A stretch of 20,697 bases of DNA from a virus, in IMG/VR virus record IMGVR_UViG_3300006789_005788, positions 1 to 20,697 of that record; one strand, 5' to 3'. The notes beneath the pieces were generated by a model. The model made no database searches, was not told the DNA's origin, and worked only from the letters and a program-made list of their open reading frames with translations. Positions within the stretch are counted from its first letter, which is position 1. Every line of letters starts with the position of its first letter. The position numbers and the translations under genes are program-made. Of the stretch, positions 14,971-20,611 are shown one piece after another.

Positions 14971-15344
14971 GTAAAAAAGATATCGTAGATAAATTAAAAC
15001 GTGAGGTTGCAGCTATGCCACAGTTTGATCTGAAATGTGCAGTATGTCAGAAAAAATTTGGTAAATATTTTGTGTTCCATCATAAAAAATACATAACAGG
15101 TGATAAGATTTATTCTGATTTTAAACATACATACGCATATAATGAATATGTTTTACCTATCATAAAAAAAGACCCAAATAGATTTGCCCTACTTTGTAAA
15201 AAACATCATAAAGTTGTTGAGATGTTGAAAATGTTTAGAGCTGACAATTACGAAAGGCTTATTAAAGTGACAAATGAAAGTAGAGTTGATGGGGGATTCA
15301 AATCTAAGGCAACCAATAGACGAAAGGTTCGTAGGAGAAGGTGA
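14967..15344 (+). CDS. HNH-type endonuclease-like protein (125 aa)
   Basis: It has a zinc/HNH-like arrangement: C24-x2-C27 (KCAVCQKKF), H38-H39 (FHHKK), and C77-x2-H80-H81 (LLCKKHHKVVEML). This matches the beta-beta-alpha-metal layout, with H38/H39 as the likely catalytic histidine and C/H pairs for structural zinc. The canonical middle Asn is not obvious. The C-terminus is very basic (RRKVRRRR) and should bind DNA. It starts with an ATGA overlap after RadA, so a role in resolving or nicking recombination intermediates is reasonable. A homing-type nuclease is less likely because it is embedded in the operon and uninterrupted. Confidence 0.7.
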   Translation: MSKKDIVDKLKREVAAMPQFDLKCAVCQKKFGKYFVFHHKKYITGDKIYSDFKHTYAYNEYVLPIIKKDPNRFALLCKKHHKVVEMLKMFRADNYERLIKVTNESRVDGGFKSKATNRRKVRRRR

Positions 15345-15714
15345 ACGTGCTTGTTTAACTATTCTCAAATCAATGTTTGGTAAAGTATGTGAATATAAAA
15401 TACAATACCCTCTCAGTAAGTTAATGTCAGATGATTTTAAAGATACCTTATCAGAAAGACAAAGGAAAGAGACATTAGATATAGTTATTTTTAGACCTGA
15501 ACAGAAAACAATAGTTGTAAGAGTTCAAGATAAACACCATAAAGGATTAAGAATATCATCTATAGATCTAATACAAAAACAGATGCTAGAATGGAATAAT
15601 TGTGTTGTAGTTGATTTATGGTGGGAAGAATGTCCTAATTTATGGGAGGATGAAGTTAATGAGAAATCAATAGAAGAAGTATCTACATATTTAAGGAAGG
15701 CTGATTTAATATGA
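15274..15714 (+). CDS. PD-(D/E)XK-like nuclease, possibly resolvase-related (146 aa)
   Basis: The 146-aa protein has the strand order of a restriction-endonuclease fold: E40 in VCEYKIQYPL, D69 in ETLDIVIF, Q85-D86-K87 in VVRVQDKHH, then a helix and the strand NCVVVDLWW. The usual E-x-K is Q-x-K here, a variation known in this superfamily. Length and layout would suit a small Holliday-junction or repair nuclease, but similarity to Hjc is not clear enough to name it. The gene begins 71 bp inside the HNH gene in another frame (ATG 15289 would give 56 bp), the deepest overlap in the operon. Its stop overlaps the next start. Confidence 0.6.
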   Translation: MKVELMGDSNLRQPIDERFVGEGERACLTILKSMFGKVCEYKIQYPLSKLMSDDFKDTLSERQRKETLDIVIFRPEQKTIVVRVQDKHHKGLRISSIDLIQKQMLEWNNCVVVDLWWEECPNLWEDEVNEKSIEEVSTYLRKADLI

Positions 15715-16022
15715 CTCAATTATTTGTGTATGGAACTCTTAAAAATAAGCAAACAAGGATTGCTGTTTTAGGGAGAGATATACCAGTAGAGGAGGACTCT
15801 CTATCTGACTACAATGTAATACCACATAGTGTATTTTTAATATATCCTACAATTGAAAAATCAGTAGGAAAAGGTGTGGATGGTTGTGTTTTTGAAGTCG
15901 AAGAAAATGAGATGAAGAAGTTAGATGGATATGAATCAGGTCTTTATAAAAAAATAGAAGTTATGTTAGATAGTGGAACCGTCGCATTAACATACATAGA
16001 GAATAAAGATTTAAGTGATTGA
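15711..16022 (+). CDS. gamma-glutamylcyclotransferase-like (GGCT/AIG2) protein
   Basis: The 103-aa protein shows the family signature FVYGTLK (5-11) and the conserved acidic residue E75 in LDGYESGLYKK. The family cyclises gamma-glutamyl peptides or gamma-glutamylamines, releasing 5-oxoproline. Length matches single-domain members. Its presence at the end of a replication operon is unexpected; it might adjust host small-molecule pools or modify a gamma-glutamyl-linked viral product, but nothing in the sequence decides this. The ATG overlaps the preceding stop, and the last 12 bp overlap the convergent minus-strand gene. Confidence 0.82.
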   Translation: MTQLFVYGTLKNKQTRIAVLGRDIPVEEDSLSDYNVIPHSVFLIYPTIEKSVGKGVDGCVFEVEENEMKKLDGYESGLYKKIEVMLDSGTVALTYIENKDLSD

Positions 16023-16259
16023 TTCTTCTGCCCACTGCATGCAGAATATTAACCGTTCTTCCATATCCTCATCCATATTATCCGACTCCTCTGCAACATC
16101 TAAACAATAATGAATTGTTTCATGGTTTATAGTTTTATATATATCTTCAATTGCTTCATGATTCGGTAAGAATATTAAACATCTACCTGATTCACCATAA
16201 TATATACCTCGATTTTCATCATCATATCCATTAATTCTAAGGTCTATTTTTAAGCCCAT
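16011..16259 (-). CDS. small HExxH zincin-like protein (82 aa)
   Basis: A single-domain protein with NHETIHYCLD at residues 45-54, a zinc-protease-type HExxH helix, and an acidic helix after it (DMEERLIFCMQWAEES) that could supply the third ligand Glu. Before the motif lie short strands (KIDLRI, IYYGES, CLIFLP). Phages and archaeal viruses carry minimal zincin proteins of this kind with unknown substrates. ATG 16259 is supported by a TATA element 25.5 nt upstream. The 3' end overlaps the convergent cyclotransferase-like gene by 12 bp. Proteolytic activity is inferred from the motif only. Confidence 0.65.
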   Translation of the reverse strand: MGLKIDLRINGYDDENRGIYYGESGRCLIFLPNHEAIEDIYKTINHETIHYCLDVAEESDNMDEDMEERLIFCMQWAEESIT

Positions 16260-16277
16260 GAGGTTATACCGAAAAGA

Positions 16278-16285
16278 TTAATAAT
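16278..16285 (+). promoter_or_regulatory. TATA promoter of the membrane-protein operon
   Basis: TTAATAAT centred 25.5 nt before ATG 16307. It overlaps the TATA element of the divergent gene. Confidence 0.55.
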
Positions 16286-16288
16286 AAA
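16281..16288 (-). promoter_or_regulatory. TATA promoter of the small zincin gene
   Basis: TTTATTAT on the minus strand, centred 25.5 nt before ATG 16259. It shares five base pairs with the plus-strand TATA element. Confidence 0.55.
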
Positions 16289-16306
16289 GTTTTTTATTTC
16301 CTTTAT

Positions 16307-16570
16307 ATGTCGAACGTTTTAACGAGGTTCCTAGACTGGTATAATAGGCACCTAACTGAGTCATTAGCCATAAGTGCTGTTATTTTATACCTTCAAATAC
16401 CACATACTATAAGTGCTGCCGAGTGCTTTTTTGATGGTAATTTAGGATTATTCGGAATACACCCAGTCGTGGACTTCTTTCTGTATGGAATAGATTTATT
16501 AGAAGCAATTCCGTTAATAGGTATAACATTGACACTGATAGCAGTAGCGAGGAAAAAAATTGGCGTGTAA
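16307..16570 (+). CDS. small membrane protein with two predicted helices (87 aa)
   Basis: Hydrophobic segments lie at about residues 19-37 (LAISAVILYLQIPHTISA) and 52-81 (HPVVDFFLYGIDLLEAIPLIGITLTLIAVA); the second may be one long helix or two. A basic tail (RKKIGV) ends the protein and the N-terminus is amphipathic. No family is recognised. The start follows a TATA box at the standard spacing. The stop lies 11 bp inside the following zinc-ribbon gene. A role in the cell membrane during infection is possible, with no direct support. Confidence 0.65.
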   Translation: MSNVLTRFLDWYNRHLTESLAISAVILYLQIPHTISAAECFFDGNLGLFGIHPVVDFFLYGIDLLEAIPLIGITLTLIAVARKKIGV

Positions 16571-16682
16571 AGAAAAATGCGACAAGTGTGGTTGGGAGAT
16601 GAAAGAAATGACAGCATGTCATTTAATTTGTCCAAATTGCGGTTCACATATGGATTGTTCTGATAAAGGGAGTACATGGTAA
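16560..16682 (+). CDS. 40-aa zinc-ribbon protein (CPNCG ... DCSDKG type)
   Basis: A TTG start at 16560, preceded by the purine-rich GCGAGG, gives 40 residues with C7-x2-C10, C20, C24-x2-C27 and C33, ending ICPNCGSHMDCSDKGSTW. The CPNCG-DCSD arrangement recurs in small phage and archaeal proteins that I recall as uncharacterised zinc ribbons. The gene overlaps both neighbours (11 bp and 7 bp), which supports translation despite the unusual start. ATG 16599 is an alternative but would lose the first CxxC pair. Confidence 0.6.
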   Translation: MACKEKCDKCGWEMKEMTACHLICPNCGSHMDCSDKGSTW

Positions 16683-16939
16683 TGCAATCAAAAAAAGATT
16701 CATTACTTGAAACATTAGTAAGTGTTGGTTCAGGTGCTTCTATAGCATTTCTTATGAATTTATTTGTTCTTCCTATTTTTATTGATGATATAGCAAACCA
16801 AGTCTTATCAACAGCTTTACTCATAAGTGTATTCTACACAACAGTTTCTATAATAAGATCATTTATTTTTAGAAGGATATTCACAAAGTTTACAGAAAAG
16901 TATAAAAGACAAAGACATGGTAGAATTATATGGAAATAA
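16676..16939 (+). CDS. two-helix membrane protein resembling phage DUF7220
   Basis: The 87-aa protein has two hydrophobic segments, about 17-38 and 44-62, separated by IFIDDIANQ, and ends with RSFIFRRIFTKF and a basic tail. A layout of S-x3-E, glycine-rich first helix, a Pro-x-Phe turn, Thr/Ser-rich second helix and a final RS-RR-F motif matches a small phage membrane family (DUF7220 as I recall it). Its function is unknown. ATG 16676 overlaps the previous stop; ATG 16682 is also possible. It ends with a 10-bp overlap into the zincin gene. Confidence 0.65.
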   Translation: MVMQSKKDSLLETLVSVGSGASIAFLMNLFVLPIFIDDIANQVLSTALLISVFYTTVSIIRSFIFRRIFTKFTEKYKRQRHGRIIWK

Positions 16940-17475
16940 ATTTCGAGACAAAGAACCTTGATGTTTCCTTATATCAAAGAATGATACTTCATTATATATA
17001 TGAACATTATCATTATAAAGACTATGCAAGATATCAATTACAAGATAATTGGAAAATAAATATAGTTAGTACGAAGGATTTCGATAGGTCTTTTTATTCA
17101 GGTGTTCCTAACGATCAATTGGATTATTCAATACCACATGGTGTCACAGGTCGTGGTCATGTTATTTGTTATGTTACTGATAATAATAATCCTTTAATCA
17201 TGCTACAAAATATGTCAGTTATCTGTCATGAGTTAGCACATATGATACTTATGGTCTATTACCCAGATAAACTAACCACACAGAAATATGATGATTTTTA
17301 TGGTAAAGCAGGCGACCAAAGAAAGTTCTTCTCATCTGAGGTACATGATAGAGTTGTAGATGGTAAAGTAAAGCAATTTAAATGTCCGAAAGGTTGGAGA
17401 AGATTCATAAATTTTGTCGGAGTTGACATTTCTGACTTGACAAATTCTCGAAAAAAAATTAAATTAAACGACTAA
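16930..17475 (+). CDS. HELAH zincin-like metallopeptidase (181 aa)
   Basis: The active-site helix VICHELAHMILM places zinc ligands at H100 and H104 and the general base at E101. E137 in SSEVHDR, about 33 residues later, could be the third ligand as in gluzincins. The N-terminal half is mixed alpha/beta with many aromatic residues (HYIYEHYHYKDYARYQ). There is no signal peptide, so it should act inside the cell or in the virion. A short basic tail (RKKIKLND) ends the chain. It follows membrane-protein genes in one operon. Substrate is unknown. The 3' end overlaps the convergent zinc-protein gene by 12 bp. Confidence 0.75.
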   Translation: MEINFETKNLDVSLYQRMILHYIYEHYHYKDYARYQLQDNWKINIVSTKDFDRSFYSGVPNDQLDYSIPHGVTGRGHVICYVTDNNNPLIMLQNMSVICHELAHMILMVYYPDKLTTQKYDDFYGKAGDQRKFFSSEVHDRVVDGKVKQFKCPKGWRRFINFVGVDISDLTNSRKKIKLND

Positions 17476-17661
17476 TCTTTTAACAAGATAAACTCTTGGT
17501 TTGTTTCTAACTAACCCATTACAACATCCACATCTCTGTCTATGTAATTTATTCTGTTCTTTTTGAATGTTATGTTTTGGGATATATTTTGCACATTTCT
17601 GACAATAGAAATTTTCTTCCATTCTCTTTGAAATGAATCCACTACAAACACCATTACACAT
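17464..17661 (-). CDS. thaumarchaeal-type Cys-rich zinc protein (65 aa)
   Basis: The sequence begins MCNGVCSGF and carries C20-x2-C23 (YCQKC), C44, C46, C47 (RCGCCNGLVRNKPR). This order (MCxGVC ... CxxC ... CxCC ... R-KPR) closely resembles a family of small zinc proteins that I recall as abundant in Nitrosopumilus and Nitrososphaera genomes, and is one of the better host clues here. It may bind nucleic acid, but the function is unknown. A TATA element lies 24.5 nt before ATG 17661. The TATAAAAAAT immediately before the start is too close to be the functional box. Confidence 0.72.
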   Translation of the reverse strand: MCNGVCSGFISKRMEENFYCQKCAKYIPKHNIQKEQNKLHRQRCGCCNGLVRNKPRVYLVKRLVV

Positions 17662-17681
17662 ATTTTTTATATGTGGTACTC

Positions 17682-17689
17682 ACATTTAA
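17682..17689 (-). promoter_or_regulatory. TATA promoter of the thaumarchaeal-type zinc protein
   Basis: TTAAATGT on the minus strand, centred 24.5 nt before ATG 17661. It is weaker than the other boxes, and read-through from the upstream minus-strand operon could also supply transcripts. Confidence 0.45.
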
Positions 17690-17699
17690 CCCTATTGAT

Positions 17700-17960
17700 T
17701 TAATTATCTTCTAAAAGATCATTAATAACATAACCACCTAACATGGCTTCTTCAATTAAATCGTCTAGAATACCAACAACGTTTTCTTCTGTTAATCTTC
17801 TACATCTTGTTTCACGTATAGCTTCAACATCTTTTTTTAAACCCTCAGCTTCATCAACGATTTGAATTTTATTTTGTTTTTTCCACTTTCGTAAGATAAT
17901 TCTTATTGTTGAAAGTGTACAATAATGCTGAATGAATTTTTCTCTTTCACTGAGTGTCAT
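17700..17960 (-). CDS. 86-aa helical protein of unknown function, last gene of the minus-strand operon
   Basis: It starts with an ATGA overlap after the 62-aa gene. The sequence is all-helical: TLSEREKFIQHYCTLSTIRIILRKWKKQ could form a helix-turn-helix-like pair, followed by ENVVGILDDLIEEAMLGGYVINDLLEDN, an acidic helical end. The first half resembles sigma- or small-terminase-like HTH regions only loosely, so no family is named. Placement at the end of the VWA operon suggests co-expression with that system. Confidence 0.65.
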   Translation of the reverse strand: MTLSEREKFIQHYCTLSTIRIILRKWKKQNKIQIVDEAEGLKKDVEAIRETRCRRLTEENVVGILDDLIEEAMLGGYVINDLLEDN

Positions 17961-18145
17961 TTTTTCCTAGATCCCACAGCCCATTCAACATGCATTTGTT
18001 CATGAGCTTTTAGATATAGATTTAGCCCCTGATCATCTTTGAGATTTATCTCATCATATGAATCTCTATGCATTGGTATGAAATGTTCATTCTGTAGTTC
18101 TACTATACGTTTAATGATTTTGTCTCTAATACTTTTCCTATTCAT
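17957..18145 (-). CDS. 62-aa protein with a HEQMH motif
   Basis: A short gene overlapped at both ends by ATGA junctions, so its reading frame is well supported by context. It is helical and basic at the N-terminus (KSIRDKIIKRIVELQNEHF) and ends LYLKAHEQMHVEWAVGSRKK. HEQMH matches the HExxH pattern at residues 48-52, but the chain is too short for a standard zincin and there is no third ligand in view, so this may be chance or a zinc-binding peptide. The function is unknown. Confidence 0.6.
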   Translation of the reverse strand: MNRKSIRDKIIKRIVELQNEHFIPMHRDSYDEINLKDDQGLNLYLKAHEQMHVEWAVGSRKK

Positions 18146-19923
18146 TTAGTTGCACTTAATACTAAGTGCTTAAATTGTCTTATAACCTTTTCGTTTGCGT
18201 CTTTGATATTAGAGACCCAAAGAACATTCTTCTTTCCTAATATCTCTTGCATTGCACTACAAGTCAATCTATTACCCACTGCAATACAAATGATTTCAGA
18301 TGCAACCTTCTTTGTGTTGTTAGCTGACTTCTTACATATGTCCATATATTTATCTCTCTTTACTCGGACATTGTTTTCCATATAGTTAGGAACCCCATCA
18401 GTTATGAATATCAAGAGTTTCTTCCTACCTTTCATATCTTTCAATTGCCTTCTTGAATATTCTAGACCTATATGTGTTGGTGTAGCAAAGTATTTCTTAT
18501 GAACATTGAGATACTTGACATCATTCTCATTGTTAATATCTGTTACACCTACTATTCCACTACCATTACTACCCCAAATATTACCTTTAACTTCTACATT
18601 AGGTATTGATTTAGTTGCTCGGAAAAGCGTAGCAAGCAGATTACGTGCTAAAAACATCCTACTCCCTGCCATAGATGTAGAGCCATCAACTGATACTACT
18701 ATTGAAGCACCTGTATGATTCTTTGTGTTTGTTAAACACTTATTCAAACTCGTTCCTTCGATGAATCTATCCACATATTCTTCTACATCTACACCATCTC
18801 CATCAATATCTATGTATGTCTTTGCCTTCGCCTTTACTTTTCTAAACACTTTGTTTAGTTTGTTAGCAAGTCTATTATCAGGGGTTGGGGGACGTGACTC
18901 TCTTTCTATCATCTTAACACTAGGTGGTTTAACATTAGGTGTGTCACCACTATCTCCTAGTAGTTTACCTCTAATATCATGAAACTCTTTCTCACCTTTC
19001 TTCTTACCTTCCTTTAATGTGTTTTCTATTGCTTTGTTAACAGATTCTTGTTTGTCTTTTATGTACTCCTCGAACTCTTTATTTCTTGCACTGTTAGGTA
19101 CATTTGCTTCTTTTGCAAGTTCTTGAGACTTCTTGATAGTTTTCTTTAACTCTTGTGGCATTGACATATCACCTTTATCTTTGCTTTTCTCTGGAGCAAC
19201 TCTCTCTCGTATTGGTTCATTACGTTCAGCTGGTGGTCTTTTAGATCTTTCAGTGTGAAACTCATTAATCTTATCTCTAAGTGAAAGTAAAACACGAATT
19301 GCACCAAAACTATCCATACCCTCTACCTTTTCAAGAGCTTCCTTGTATTCTTTGAAATATTTAGCGTCCTTTACGGCTTCCTCATTCTTGAATCGTATGG
19401 CTAAAAGGACATTGAGTGGATTATTAATATCCATATCATCCTTTTGAATTGTAGTACCTAGTGCTTTTCTAGTTCTTGTGAACCTTTTCCTATATGCCAA
19501 ATAGTATCTCATTAGATGAGACTCGATTCTTTGGTCTTCAAGCACATTGAACACGTGGAATGCTAATCTTGGATTAAACCACAGTCCTTTATTTTCACTA
19601 CCATGTATCAAGTGTTGTGCAAGAGTGAAGGGTGTTTTGTATAGCAAGTGTGCTAATTCGTGTAGTAGTGCTGTGTATTTAGCAATGTGTTTAACAGGTG
19701 GCGATGCTATCCACACATTATAAACATCTTCCCAAAGTGATACACCTGTTGCATCAACTGGTGTAATAGTACTGTTGTTAGGGTTCAGTTTACCTAAATA
19801 CGCACATTTATTATCATTGCCACTCAAAATAAGATTTATCTTACCATTAATTGCTTGTTCAATTATACGTGAAGTTTTCACAAACAATTCTTTCTCAGTT
19901 AATATATCTTTATTTCTAGGCAT
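18142..19923 (-). CDS. CobT-like protein with N-terminal zincin site and C-terminal VWA domain
   Basis: The 593-aa protein has two parts. Near the N-terminus LLHELAHLLY (86-95) supplies H88, E89 and H92, and NVLEDQRIE (126-134) could give the third ligand. A long charged linker (about 215-350) follows. The C-terminal von Willebrand A domain (about 405-593) has an intact MIDAS: D413-x-S415-x-S417 (VDGSTSM), T481/T483 and D509 (FITDG). CobT-type VWA proteins work with a MoxR/CobS AAA+ ATPase to insert metal or remodel a target; viral pairs have unclear roles. No AAA+ partner is in the window, but the operon continues past the right edge. The start overlaps the previous gene by 8 bp, with GGAG upstream. 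Confidence 0.88.
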   Translation of the reverse strand: MPRNKDILTEKELFVKTSRIIEQAINGKINLILSGNDNKCAYLGKLNPNNSTITPVDATGVSLWEDVYNVWIASPPVKHIAKYTALLHELAHLLYKTPFTLAQHLIHGSENKGLWFNPRLAFHVFNVLEDQRIESHLMRYYLAYRKRFTRTRKALGTTIQKDDMDINNPLNVLLAIRFKNEEAVKDAKYFKEYKEALEKVEGMDSFGAIRVLLSLRDKINEFHTERSKRPPAERNEPIRERVAPEKSKDKGDMSMPQELKKTIKKSQELAKEANVPNSARNKEFEEYIKDKQESVNKAIENTLKEGKKKGEKEFHDIRGKLLGDSGDTPNVKPPSVKMIERESRPPTPDNRLANKLNKVFRKVKAKAKTYIDIDGDGVDVEEYVDRFIEGTSLNKCLTNTKNHTGASIVVSVDGSTSMAGSRMFLARNLLATLFRATKSIPNVEVKGNIWGSNGSGIVGVTDINNENDVKYLNVHKKYFATPTHIGLEYSRRQLKDMKGRKKLLIFITDGVPNYMENNVRVKRDKYMDICKKSANNTKKVASEIICIAVGNRLTCSAMQEILGKKNVLWVSNIKDANEKVIRQFKHLVLSATK

Positions 19924-20251
19924 TGTCTTTTCTCCATTTTCTAAATTCTTTCAGTGTCATATCAATACGAATCCTTCCTTTGTATTTCTTATCTGCTTGG
20001 TGATTTCTATAATTGAAACATCTAGGCGAACAAGTGATTTTCCTACCATGCTTTCTACTGAATACAACATGGCAAACAACACATGGAATATCTTTAGGTT
20101 TCGGAACTTTCCAATAATGTGACTTTCTTCTATATTCATATCTACAAGCTAAATCACAAAAGTGAGTTTGTTTTGCATGATATGATATAGGACATTTACT
20201 TCCACAATTCTTACATAGTGGCACATCACGATAAATTATTCGTTTTTTCAT
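19916..20251 (-). CDS. double zinc-knuckle protein (111 aa)
   Basis: Two copies of one module lie in tandem: C13-x2-C16 ... C32-x3-C36 and C57-x2-C60 ... C74-x3-C78. An extra C20 lies in the first. Basic and aromatic residues follow each second pair (CRYEYRRK, CFNYRNHQ). The same module occurs singly in the 44-aa protein at 7736-7870. The C-terminal tail (MTLKEFRKWRKDNA) is helical. A strong Shine-Dalgarno AGGAGGT (20258-20264) lies six bases before the ATG, showing initiation by ribosome binding within the operon. Nucleic-acid binding is the likely role. Confidence 0.72.
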   Translation of the reverse strand: MKKRIIYRDVPLCKNCGSKCPISYHAKQTHFCDLACRYEYRRKSHYWKVPKPKDIPCVVCHVVFSRKHGRKITCSPRCFNYRNHQADKKYKGRIRIDMTLKEFRKWRKDNA

Positions 20252-20372
20252 ATCTTAACCTCCTATATCTTCCATTTCCACCATGATCACATACTGAGCA
20301 AAGTTGGTTTTCACGCCAATGTCTATATCTATTTGCATGTTTTGTGGTCTTTTGGCATTTTTTACATCTCAT
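20226..20372 (-). CDS. 48-aa zinc-ribbon protein
   Basis: This frame runs from ATG 20372, overlapping the previous gene's stop as ATGA, to TGA 20226, overlapping the start region of the double-knuckle gene by 26 bp. It has C3-x2-C6 (MRCKKCQKTT) and C25-x2-C28 (LCSVCDHGG), a complete four-Cys ribbon, with an Arg-rich middle and tail. The 3' end contains the Shine-Dalgarno of the following gene. A nucleic-acid-binding role is plausible. The ATGA junction and full zinc site support it as a real gene. Confidence 0.6.
   Translation of the reverse strand: MRCKKCQKTTKHANRYRHWRENQLCSVCDHGGNGRYRRLRYEKTNNLS
20258..20264 (-). promoter_or_regulatory. strong Shine-Dalgarno (AGGAGGT) of the double zinc-knuckle gene
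   Basis: A seven-base match to the archaeal anti-Shine-Dalgarno, six bases before ATG 20251. It lies inside the 48-aa gene and shows that internal operon genes use ribosome binding, unlike leaderless first genes. Confidence 0.7.
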
Positions 20373-20611
20373 TTCGATTCCTCATATTCCTCATTTATGT
20401 TATCAATTACTGCACTAGGGTTGATTTCACTATTCACATCATACCATGCAAAATCGGTTTTCTCTCCACAATCTCTGCAACTGAATACCCTACAAGCCAT
20501 CAGTTCTCCTTTACCATTATCTCTTGTATATTCATCATTATATGCTTCACCATTAGTCGATCCACATTTAGGACACCTATCACTTTTTTCTGTTAGTTTA
20601 CATTCAGTCAT
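20369..20611 (-). CDS. zinc-ribbon protein (80 aa)
   Basis: C13-x2-C16 (RCPKCGSTN) and C45-x2-C48 (SCRDCGEKT) form a zinc ribbon resembling the TFIIS/RPB9-like or rubredoxin-type ribbons of many small archaeal proteins; C4 and C40 are additional. The tail is acidic (INEEYEESK). A GGAGG Shine-Dalgarno (20619-20623) precedes the ATG by seven bases, and the ATG overlaps the upstream gene's stop. A single ribbon cannot be assigned to a specific process. Confidence 0.7.
   Translation of the reverse strand: MTECKLTEKSDRCPKCGSTNGEAYNDEYTRDNGKGELMACRVFSCRDCGEKTDFAWYDVNSEINPSAVIDNINEEYEESK

Noticed and set aside
17662-17671. TATAAAAAAT immediately upstream of ATG 17661 as the promoter
   Set aside because: It lies only a few bases before the start codon, too close for the initiation complex; the box at 17682-17689 has the standard spacing.
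18203-18982. Plus-strand frames opposite the VWA gene
   Set aside because: They are antisense to a domain-rich gene and contain no recognisable motif.
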